A DNA stretch of 64,000 nucleotides from Anaerovirgula multivorans (lineage in GTDB: Bacteria > Bacillota > Clostridia > Peptostreptococcales > Natronincolaceae). The notes below the pieces were generated by a model. The model was not told where the DNA came from, searched no databases, and was given only the letters and a program-made list of their open reading frames with translations. The first letter of the stretch is position 1; every line of letters starts with the position of its first letter. Shown here piece by piece: positions 44,930 through 52,513 of the stretch. The position numbers were made by a program, and so were the translations under genes. The DNA is taken from contig NZ_FZOJ01000001.1 in NCBI RefSeq assembly GCF_900188145.1, positions 124,001-188,000 on the forward strand. The letters are read 5' to 3'.

Positions 44930-45556
44930 ATGTATGAAGATTTAAGTAATAAACAGATGGAAATACTGCAATATATGAAAAATGAAATAAATAAAAAAGG
45001 TTATCCTCCTTCAGTAAGAGAAATTTGCCTCGCTGTTGGTTTAAAGTCCACTTCTACTGTACATGGACATTTAAATAAATTAGAAAATAAGGGTTATATC
45101 AGAAAGGACCCCACAAAGCCTAGAGCTATAGAAATCCTGGATAATGATAGTACATATGATTTTAAGATACATAAAGAGATGATCAATGTTCCAATTATAG
45201 GTAAGGTTACTGCTGGAGAACCTATTTTAGCAGTTGAAAATGTAGAAGAAATGTTTCCTCTGCCTGCTGACTTTTTAAATCATAATAATGAAGATGTTTT
45301 TATCCTTTCTATTAAAGGAGAAAGTATGATCGAGGCTGGAATCTTAGATAAGGACTATGTTGTTGTTCGAAAACAAGCCCATGCTTCCAATGGTGACATT
45401 ATCGTTGCTTTGCTAGACAACGAAGCAACAGTGAAAAGGTTTTATCGTGAATCTGATCATATTAGATTACAACCAGAGAATAAATTTATGGAGCCTATAA
45501 TAGTTAAAGACATAGCTGTTCTTGGAAAAGTAATTGGGGTATTTAGAAAAATATAG
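44930..45556 (+). CDS. lexA: LexA repressor of the SOS response
   Basis: 208 aa. N-terminal winged HTH with [28 protein letters not shown]; the C-terminal S24 protease domain has the self-cleavage site Ala95-Gly96 (VTAGEP), Ser132 in GESM and Lys169 in ATVKRF. RecA filaments on single-stranded DNA trigger its self-cleavage, which opens DNA-repair genes. It controls itself through the box at 44818. The mismatch-repair block is close by but on the other strand. Confidence 0.97.
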   Translation: MYEDLSNKQMEILQYMKNEINKKGYPPSVREICLAVGLKSTSTVHGHLNKLENKGYIRKDPTKPRAIEILDNDSTYDFKIHKEMINVPIIGKVTAGEPILAVENVEEMFPLPADFLNHNNEDVFILSIKGESMIEAGILDKDYVVVRKQAHASNGDIIVALLDNEATVKRFYRESDHIRLQPENKFMEPIIVKDIAVLGKVIGVFRKI

Positions 45557-45583
45557 GGAGGTTTTATACCCCCTATATTTTTT
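45551..45583 (+). terminator. Terminator of lexA
   Basis: ATATAGGGAGGT pairs with ACCCCCTATAT (one mismatch), followed by TTTTTT. The stem includes the lexA stop codon. Confidence 0.8.
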
Positions 45584-45584
45584 A

Positions 45585-46853
45585 CTATAAATTCTTAATG
45601 TTTTGTAACGCCATTAATGCCCCTAGCTTGCTATGTTCATAAGTTAATCCCCCTTGAAAATATACAATATAGGGAGATCTTATTGGAGCATCTGCACTAA
45701 GTTCTATAGAGGACCCTTGTACAAAGGCACCAGCAGCCATAATAACTGGATCATCATATCCTGGCATATCCCATGGTACAGGTGTAACAAATGAATCTAC
45801 AGCTGCTGCAGCTTGTATACCTTTGCAAAATGCTATGACTTTTTCTTTCTTTTCCAACTTAACCGCTTGAATAATGTCACTTCTATCTTCATTATACTTT
45901 GGCTTAACTTCATAACCAGCTTCTTCAAATAGTTTGGAACAAAAAACTGCACCTTTAATCGCTTCACTTACTATATGTGGAGCTAAAAAAAGTCCCTGAA
46001 ACATAGTTCTTGAGAGTCCAAAGGTAAGTCCACATTCTTTCCCAATACCTGGCGAAGTAAGCTTATAAGAAATTAATTCTATTAGTTCTCTTTTGCCAAC
46101 GATATATCCCCCTGATAAAGCTAATCCTCCACCAGGGTTTTTGATTAAAGACCCTGCCATAATATCTGCCCCTACTTCTGTGGGTTCTTTAGTATCTAAA
46201 AACTCACCATAGCAATTATCAATCATACAAATGACCTCAGGATTTTTCTTTTTTACGAAATCAATAATACTTTTAATCGTATCAATATTTAATGCTTTTC
46301 TAAATCCATATCCTGTAGATCTCTGAATATATACTAGTCTTGTTTTTTTTGTAACCTCATTCTTGATTAATTCAAAATCAACTTCTCCATTTTCTAAAAG
46401 ATCGATTTGCTTATAGTTTATACCAGTATTTTTAAAGTTTCCTCTATAATCACCACTAATACCAATTAGCTCATTCAATGTATCATAAGGCTTACCGGTA
46501 ACAGCAAGCATTTCATCTCCACCATGAAGTAATCCTGTTAAACATAAGGTCAGAGCATGGGTACCATTTGCGATAGTAGGTCGTACAATAGCATCCTCTG
46601 TACAAAAAACCTTTGCATAAACTTCTTCTAATTTATCTCTACCTATATCATTATAGCCATAACCTGTTGTCCAATTAAAGTGTTGATCACTTAATCTTGA
46701 TTTCTGCATTGCATTTAAAACCTTATATTGATTATAAGCTTTGATAGAATCAATTTTAGCAAATGTTTCTTGTAATTTTTTTTCTATTTCTTCAGTTTTT
46801 TCAATAATACTTTCATCAATATTAAATAAACTAGATAATATATGATCCTGCAT
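45585..46853 (-). CDS. ynbB: Methionine gamma-lyase/aluminium-resistance family PLP protein (YnbB)
   Basis: 422 aa, fold-type I PLP enzyme of the family long annotated as aluminium resistance protein. Marks: NWTTGYGYNDIGRDKLEEVY, RPTIANGTHALTLCL, CMIDNCYGEF and the PLP-Lys region GSLIKNPGGGLALSGGYI. It sits near hfq-miaA-mutL-mutS in many Firmicutes, as here. The true reaction is not settled; a role in sulfur amino-acid breakdown is proposed for the family. RBS precedes the start at 46853. Confidence 0.9.
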   Translation of the reverse strand: MQDHILSSLFNIDESIIEKTEEIEKKLQETFAKIDSIKAYNQYKVLNAMQKSRLSDQHFNWTTGYGYNDIGRDKLEEVYAKVFCTEDAIVRPTIANGTHALTLCLTGLLHGGDEMLAVTGKPYDTLNELIGISGDYRGNFKNTGINYKQIDLLENGEVDFELIKNEVTKKTRLVYIQRSTGYGFRKALNIDTIKSIIDFVKKKNPEVICMIDNCYGEFLDTKEPTEVGADIMAGSLIKNPGGGLALSGGYIVGKRELIELISYKLTSPGIGKECGLTFGLSRTMFQGLFLAPHIVSEAIKGAVFCSKLFEEAGYEVKPKYNEDRSDIIQAVKLEKKEKVIAFCKGIQAAAAVDSFVTPVPWDMPGYDDPVIMAAGAFVQGSSIELSADAPIRSPYIVYFQGGLTYEHSKLGALMALQNIKNL

Positions 46854-46889
46854 TTATTTCTTCCTCCTCTTTTGTACATTCCATGCAAT

Positions 46890-47087
46890 CTATTTAAATG
46901 AATTTTTATTTACTGAGTTATTCAGACAGATCGGACACTTTTTATTATTATAGTAATCTAGCTTCAGTTCAATAATTGCATGATTTTTAGCCCTCTCTCG
47001 GCCTTCTTTTATACCAATTCTTCTACCAATGCTATAGCCTAATAGTACCATTGTTAAACAAGCTATTAGTATGTATCCATATAACAT
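46890..47087 (-). CDS. Small membrane-anchored protein with CxxC
   Basis: 65 aa. AGGAGGG six bases ahead of the ATG includes the stop region of the preceding gene, so translation is coupled. One N-terminal membrane helix (ILIACLTMVLLGYSIG), then a charged stretch and a single CPIC motif near residue 51. It belongs to the run SpoVK-like ATPase, GTPase, membrane protein, this gene. No family recognised. Confidence 0.7.
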   Translation of the reverse strand: MLYGYILIACLTMVLLGYSIGRRIGIKEGRERAKNHAIIELKLDYYNNKKCPICLNNSVNKNSFK

Positions 47088-47097
47088 TATATCCCTC

Positions 47098-47661
47098 CTA
47101 TATTCTAGAATACAAGTGGTTTATTAAAAAGCTTGATGATAATATAATCATCGTATTCATCAAAGATATTATAATACATAGAACCAATAGTATGCCACTT
47201 ACTAGAATTACCTCTCCTTTGCCATATTTGTTAACAAAGTTTTTAAAACCATATTTGAAATCATATTGATAATCCTGCAAATCATCAAGTAATTGGATAA
47301 GAAAAATCGATATAAAAGCAATTGCAAAAATATCAAAAGGTATTAACAATAGATTAATGCAAAAAAGAATGATCATTTCTTCATAACCTTTTAACTTGAA
47401 GGGTAATCTTTGATGAGGAAGATGAAACATACCTATCATATAGGCGGAAGTAAATAGTGCAAAGATTAGCTGCGATTCTAGTAGCATCGCTATAGCCAAA
47501 AACAAAAGACAATAGGGAAGCTTATACTCCATAACATCTCTGTAAAGATTACTTTGAGATCTTGTATTGGTTTTATCATCATCAATTTCATCATCCAAAA
47601 GCTTGATCACAATTCCTATCAATAATATTCCAAAATACTTACTCAATATTTCTAGAAACAA
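47098..47661 (-). CDS. Polytopic membrane protein with DDxxDD-like motifs
   Basis: 187 aa from a TTG with AGGTGAGG ahead, overlapping the GTPase gene by 23 bp. Five or so hydrophobic segments. Two Asp-rich motifs, LDDEIDDD (residue 22) and LLDDLQDYQYD (residue 124), recall the prenyl-diphosphate sites of UbiA-type prenyltransferases, but the protein is far shorter than that family (near 290 aa). I treat this as unassigned. Coupled to the GTPase and SpoVK-like ATPase genes. Confidence 0.7.
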   Translation of the reverse strand: MFLEILSKYFGILLIGIVIKLLDDEIDDDKTNTRSQSNLYRDVMEYKLPYCLLFLAIAMLLESQLIFALFTSAYMIGMFHLPHQRLPFKLKGYEEMIILFCINLLLIPFDIFAIAFISIFLIQLLDDLQDYQYDFKYGFKNFVNKYGKGEVILVSGILLVLCIIISLMNTMIILSSSFLINHLYSRI

Positions 47662-48247
47662 ATTTCCTCACCTCTTTAAATCCTATTTGCTTAAGAGCAG
47701 ATGTTGGGATGATATAAGTATCCTTGAATTCTTTTTTTAGAAACTCTAGCCCTTCTAACCCTTCTCTTAAATCAATTTTATTAGCTAAAATACAGTAGGC
47801 CCCTTTAGAATTGCCATATTGATTTATTTGGTAATCAATTTCACTTATTGTACTTGTTTGTTTCTTATAGATACTAGAAGCATCAATCATATGTATAATA
47901 ATATTAGCTATGTATAAATGCTTTAAGGTTTCTGCCATAGATATTCTAATGGACTCATCTTTGTTTATCCCATCTATTAATCCTCCCGTATCAAGTAATA
48001 CAATATCTGTTTTCCCCTTATATATAGGAATAGATAGTTTCATCTTGCAGACCTCTTTTGTTTTGAAAGCAGTTGAACTTATTAAATAGCTTTTTGCAGC
48101 CTTAATAGAATACTTTTTAACACTCTTTTTACCTTCAAAATCAGTAAATTCTAAGATACAGCTATTCATACCTAAGTATTCTGCAAAATTCAGAAAGAAT
48201 GATGTCTTACCTACATTGGGCTTTCCTAATAATATACAATTACTCAT
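47639..48247 (-). CDS. Small Era-like GTPase
   Basis: 202 aa. G1 is GKPNVGKTS, G3 is LLDTGG, G4 is NKID, and G5-like PTSALKQIGF is at the end. It is only a G domain, without a KH or other RNA-binding tail, so it is not Era or Der. The start overlaps the stop of the upstream AAA+ gene (TAATG), implying coupled translation. A partner role for the SpoVK-like ATPase is inferred from that. Confidence 0.85.
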   Translation of the reverse strand: MSNCILLGKPNVGKTSFFLNFAEYLGMNSCILEFTDFEGKKSVKKYSIKAAKSYLISSTAFKTKEVCKMKLSIPIYKGKTDIVLLDTGGLIDGINKDESIRISMAETLKHLYIANIIIHMIDASSIYKKQTSTISEIDYQINQYGNSKGAYCILANKIDLREGLEGLEFLKKEFKDTYIIPTSALKQIGFKEVRKFVSRNIE

Positions 48248-49224
48248 TATCCTTCACCATCCATAAAATCCTCTCTTTTTAAAGTAATTAAATCATCCCT
48301 TGTACAATAAGGCTTATCGCTTAATCTTACTGCCTGTTTTCTGATAGACCTTTCAATTAGATTTCTTACCAGCCTAGCATTACCAGAGTATCTGCCCTCA
48401 TTTATTCTTTTCGATGCTAATACATTGTAAAGCTTTGCTCTAGCAGATTTTGAAACAGTATATTGTCTTTCTTCAACCATTAAATCAGCAATATCTATTA
48501 ATTCTTCTATTGAATAATCCTTAAAATCTATATGTATAGGAAATCTTGATTTTAATCCTGGATTCACTTTTAAAAAATTATCCATTTCTTCTTCATATCC
48601 GGCTAAAATTAAAATGAAATCATCTTTATAATCCTCCATAGCCTTCACCAATGCATCAATTGCCTCTTTACCAAAATCCTTTTCTCCTCCTCTTGCTAAA
48701 GAATATGCTTCATCAATAAAAAGAATGCCTCCCATTCCTTCTTTGATTTGCTGTCTAACCTTTAAAGCAGTATGACCAATATATTCTCCTACTAAATCAG
48801 CTCTTTCAACTTCGATAAGATGTCCTTTTTCTAGTAATCCCCTTGCCTTAAATATCCTTCCTAAAAGCCTAGCCACTGTAGTTTTACCAGTTCCAGGATT
48901 CCCTTTGAAAATCATATGTAATACGAGAGAAGAGGCATTTAATCCTTGTAATCTTCTTTTTTGCTGTATTTCTACATAGGCCAATATTTCATTTACCATA
49001 CTCTTAACTTCCGTTAAGCCTATTAATTGATGTAATTCCTTCATAATATCTTCTAGTGATTCTTGACATTCTTTTGCAGTAGCTTCTTTTATTCTTTGAT
49101 CTTCCATAGTCCTACTTGTCTTGGCATTTATAATAAGATGATTTAAAAAGTCATTGCTTCTAATATCGCCTCTTCTAATTAGCTCATATAAATAATCAAT
49201 CTCTTTTCTATTTTTGCTTGTCAT
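48247..49224 (-). CDS. spoVK: AAA+ ATPase, SpoVK/CbbX family
   Basis: 325 aa. N-terminal helical part to about residue 75, then Walker A GNPGTGKTT, Walker B ILFIDEAYSLA, and sensor and Arg-finger regions in AGYEEEMDNFLKVNPGLKSRFP and the lid RYSGNARLVRNLIERSIRKQA. In Bacillus the relative SpoVK is needed late in sporulation. In this locus it sits after hfq and before a GTPase, as in other Firmicutes with the ymaB/hfq neighbourhood. The molecular target is unknown. Confidence 0.88.
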   Translation of the reverse strand: MTSKNRKEIDYLYELIRRGDIRSNDFLNHLIINAKTSRTMEDQRIKEATAKECQESLEDIMKELHQLIGLTEVKSMVNEILAYVEIQQKRRLQGLNASSLVLHMIFKGNPGTGKTTVARLLGRIFKARGLLEKGHLIEVERADLVGEYIGHTALKVRQQIKEGMGGILFIDEAYSLARGGEKDFGKEAIDALVKAMEDYKDDFILILAGYEEEMDNFLKVNPGLKSRFPIHIDFKDYSIEELIDIADLMVEERQYTVSKSARAKLYNVLASKRINEGRYSGNARLVRNLIERSIRKQAVRLSDKPYCTRDDLITLKREDFMDGEG

Positions 49225-49282
49225 ATCATCACCTCAAAAACATACTATATTATCATATTCTTTAAACATAAGAAATGTTCCA

Positions 49283-49321
49283 TAAAAAAAACTTCTCTAT
49301 CATGAATTGATAGAGAAGTTT
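49283..49321 (-). terminator. Terminator of the mutS-hfq gene run
   Basis: Perfect 13-bp stem (49289-49301 with 49309-49321), followed on the minus strand by a run of T. It lies after hfq, separating it from spoVK. Confidence 0.9.
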
Positions 49322-49334
49322 ACTTTGAAGTTTT

Positions 49335-49577
49335 CTATTCTCCAGTATTTTTATTGTTCTGCATGAAATTTACAGCACTTCCAGGAGAAATAGTTGAAAT
49401 CGCATGCTTATAAATTAATTGCTGTTTACCGTCACTGTCTAAAACGATTGTATAATTATCAAATCCCCTAACTAGACCCTTGAGTTGAAATCCATTTACC
49501 AGATATATTGTAATTGGAACACTTTCCTTTCTGACTTGATTTAAAAAAATATCTTGCAAATTGATATTATTTTTCAT
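49335..49577 (-). CDS. hfq: RNA chaperone Hfq
   Basis: 80 aa. Sm1 region [27 protein letters not shown], with QDIFLNQ the proximal-face start, and Sm2 [10 protein letters not shown]. The hexamer binds sRNAs and mRNAs. The position after miaA is typical of Firmicutes. The C-terminal tail is short. AAGGAGGGT precedes the ATG. Confidence 0.97.
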   Translation of the reverse strand: MKNNINLQDIFLNQVRKESVPITIYLVNGFQLKGLVRGFDNYTIVLDSDGKQQLIYKHAISTISPGSAVNFMQNNKNTGE

Positions 49578-49689
49578 CTTTTACCCTCCTTGAATTTATC
49601 CTTATACTTTACATTCAGGCAATAATGCTTGAACGTTCATTTAATAATTATCTATCTATTATATCTATTGTCATACTAATATTAGTATT

Positions 49690-50634
49690 CTATAAGATAT
49701 CAAAATGTCCTTCAACATACTCCATAATATTATCAATTAATTTTTCATTTGAAGTATATTCTGATAAATTGTACCATTTCATCTTTTCTAATCTTTTAAA
49801 CCAGGTTAATTGTCTTTTAGCATATCTTCTGGTGTCTCTCTTTAATATTTCTATTGCTTCTATAAGGCTATACTCACCCTTTAGATGACTTATTATTTCC
49901 TTATATCCTAGACCTTTAAAGGCTACTAAATCTTCACTATACCCTAAATCAATAAGGCTTTTCACTTCTTCAATAAGCCCATTATTCATCATTATATCAA
50001 CCCGCTGATTAACTCTCTCATAAAGTTCTTGTCTATCTCTAGTTAAACCTATTAATACAAGATCATATTCATTATTGAATTTTACATCCTTATGAAAATC
50101 TCCAATACTATCTCCACTTTCGTTAAAAACTTCTATAGCTCTAATGACTCGTTTCACATTATTTTTGTGAATTCTTTCTGCTGCTTGAGGATCAATTGCT
50201 TTTAATTTATTATGTATATATTCATTACCATACTCAAGTGCTTCTTCCTGCAGTTGATTTCTTAAATCCCAGTTTGAAACTGTACTTGTAAAATCCATAT
50301 CATAAATGATTGAATTAACATATAGTCCGGTTCCCCCTACTACAATTGGTAATCTATGCTTATGATTTATTTCTGTAATTAGTTTTCTTGCTTCTTTTTG
50401 GAATACCGCAACTGAATATTCTTGATCTGGATCTATGATGTCAATTAAATGGTGAGGAACACCTTTCATTTCTTCAGGAGCTGGCTTAGCTGTTCCAATA
50501 TCCATATATTTGTAAATCTGCATTGAATCAGCTGATATGATCTCTCCATTTAATCTTCTGGCTAGTTCAATGGAAGTATCTGTTTTGCCAACAGCTGTTG
50601 GACCAGCAATTATCAGCAACTTCTTCTTATCCAA
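49690..50634 (-). CDS. miaA: tRNA dimethylallyltransferase MiaA
   Basis: 314 aa. P-loop GPTAVGKTDTSIELA, then SADSMQIYKYMDIGTAKP, VPHHLIDIIDP, VVGGTGLYVNSI and the C-terminal RRYAKRQLTWFK. It adds a dimethylallyl group to A37 of tRNAs reading UNN codons; MiaB, encoded at 55342-56769, then thiomethylates the same base. Eleven bp after mutL, before hfq. Confidence 0.97.
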   Translation of the reverse strand: MDKKKLLIIAGPTAVGKTDTSIELARRLNGEIISADSMQIYKYMDIGTAKPAPEEMKGVPHHLIDIIDPDQEYSVAVFQKEARKLITEINHKHRLPIVVGGTGLYVNSIIYDMDFTSTVSNWDLRNQLQEEALEYGNEYIHNKLKAIDPQAAERIHKNNVKRVIRAIEVFNESGDSIGDFHKDVKFNNEYDLVLIGLTRDRQELYERVNQRVDIMMNNGLIEEVKSLIDLGYSEDLVAFKGLGYKEIISHLKGEYSLIEAIEILKRDTRRYAKRQLTWFKRLEKMKWYNLSEYTSNEKLIDNIMEYVEGHFDIL

Positions 50635-50645
50635 AACATCTCCCC

Positions 50646-52502
50646 CTATTGAATTCTTTTAAAATTCTTTTCTATTTCATACTTTGTTAGTGACAGTAAA
50701 ATAGGTCTACCATGGGGACAAGTAAGTGGAGGCTCTATTTTACATAAATCTTTTATTAACTCATTCATTTCACTAAGGCTTAATTTGTCCGATGCCTTTA
50801 TAGCTTCTCTGCAAGACTTTCTAATAATCGTTTCTGTAAAGTATTCTTCATTATAGTTATCGTTTTTTAACTCATCTATGACCTCAAATAAGAAGTCATA
50901 ATTTTTTGGTTTTCCCATGACTAAGGGAACTTCTCTAATAATCATCGTATTCATACCAAAGCTTTCGATTTCAAAACCAAGATTTTTAAATTTATCTAGA
51001 AACTGTGTAATGAAGGAATAGTCTTCATTAGATAAGTGTAAAATCTCTGGGCTTAACAACCTTTGGGCTGTGATGCTATTTTCTTTAAATTGCTGTGACA
51101 ATTTGTTATAAACTAATCTTTCATGTGCAGCATGTTGGTCTATAAGGAACATAGAAAGTTCTTTTTCTACAATGATATAGGTATTAAATAGTTGACCTAT
51201 AATTTTATAATCTTTTAATAAATTACTTAGAAAACTTTCTTGAGTTGTTTCTGACTCCTCAAAAGTTTCACTAACCTGTGGACTGAATTCTTCTTTATGA
51301 TCAATAGAAAGTTTTATATTTTCATTTTGTTTCGTGTCAATTTTATTTTCATTAGGTTCTTTCATAGCGATCTGTAAACTATTAGATTCGTTGTTATTAT
51401 GTGTATTATAAGTGCTTTTATTCTCTTTAAAATTGTTATGATAAAAAGTTTTATCCAGCCATAAGTTTTTGCCTTCATTATTTTTTTTCATCACTAAGGA
51501 AGGAATTGTGACATTTTTTCTTAAACAAGATGTAACTGTATTATGAATGAGACTATACACTATTTGTTCTTCATGAAATTTAATTTCTGTTTTTGTTGGA
51601 TGCACATTGACATCGATTAGGTTTGGATCTATATTTATGTTTAAAATGCATACTGGAAACTTATTAATAGGTAACTTTTCCTTATATGCGTCTTCTATAG
51701 CCTTTGAAATCAGTTTGCTTTTAATATATCTACCATTTACAAAAACAATCTCATAGTTTCTATTACCTCTGACGTATGTAGGTTGACTAATAAATCCATC
51801 TATTTCTATCTGGTTCGTTTTAATTTTTGTTGGCAATAGATTTTTAACTAATTCTTTATCTAAGATAGATAAAATTGTCTGTTCCAAGTTATTATTGCCA
51901 GGAGTAGTAAACATAATATTGCTATTGTTAATATATTTAAAGGCTATATTAGGTTGACTGAGGGCAAGTCTTGAAATGATCTCTCCTATTTTTGTTGCTT
52001 CAGCTTGCGAGCTTTTCATAAATTTCAATCTTGCAGGTATGTTAAAGAATAGATTTTTTACAATAATCGTTGTTCCATTAGGAGCACCGATCTCTTGTCT
52101 ATTAACAATATCTCCTCCAACAATATCTAAAGAAACACCATGTAATTGTTCCTTAGGCTTTGTGATTATTTGCGCTTGAGATACAGCAGCAATACTTGCT
52201 AATGCCTCTCCCCTGAAGCCTAATGTAAGAACAGAATTTAAATCTTCTACAACTTCTATTTTAGAGGTAGCATGCCGCATAAAAGCTATTTCTACATCTT
52301 CATCATCGATGCCTACACCATTATCACTAACTCTAATATATTTTTGGCCCCCCTCTTTTATTTCTACTACGATATTGGAAGCACCAGCGTCGATAGCATT
52401 CTCTATTAACTCTTTTATAACGGAGTAAGGCCCTTCGACTACTTCACCCGCGGCAATTTTATTTATCGTTAAATCATTCAGAATCCTTATTACTTTACTC
52501 AT
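50646..52502 (-). CDS. mutL: DNA mismatch repair protein MutL
   Basis: 618 aa. GHKL ATPase domain (1-330) with ELIENAIDAGA, DNGVGID, TLGFRGEALASI and NGTTIIVKNLFFNIPAR; a low-complexity linker (about 340-420, Asn/Glu/Lys rich); then the C-terminal endonuclease domain with DQHAAHERLVYN near 470 and CPHGRP near 600. The last Glu of the DQHA-x2-E-x4-E motif is Asn here. It lies 12 bp after mutS; the pair repairs replication errors. Confidence 0.97.
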   Translation of the reverse strand: MSKVIRILNDLTINKIAAGEVVEGPYSVIKELIENAIDAGASNIVVEIKEGGQKYIRVSDNGVGIDDEDVEIAFMRHATSKIEVVEDLNSVLTLGFRGEALASIAAVSQAQIITKPKEQLHGVSLDIVGGDIVNRQEIGAPNGTTIIVKNLFFNIPARLKFMKSSQAEATKIGEIISRLALSQPNIAFKYINNSNIMFTTPGNNNLEQTILSILDKELVKNLLPTKIKTNQIEIDGFISQPTYVRGNRNYEIVFVNGRYIKSKLISKAIEDAYKEKLPINKFPVCILNINIDPNLIDVNVHPTKTEIKFHEEQIVYSLIHNTVTSCLRKNVTIPSLVMKKNNEGKNLWLDKTFYHNNFKENKSTYNTHNNNESNSLQIAMKEPNENKIDTKQNENIKLSIDHKEEFSPQVSETFEESETTQESFLSNLLKDYKIIGQLFNTYIIVEKELSMFLIDQHAAHERLVYNKLSQQFKENSITAQRLLSPEILHLSNEDYSFITQFLDKFKNLGFEIESFGMNTMIIREVPLVMGKPKNYDFLFEVIDELKNDNYNEEYFTETIIRKSCREAIKASDKLSLSEMNELIKDLCKIEPPLTCPHGRPILLSLTKYEIEKNFKRIQ

Positions 52503-52513
52503 TCAAGGCCTCC

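Noticed and set aside
47098..47661. UbiA prenyltransferase
   Set aside because: Two Asp-rich motifs fit loosely, but the protein is about 100 residues too short and the surrounding residues do not match.
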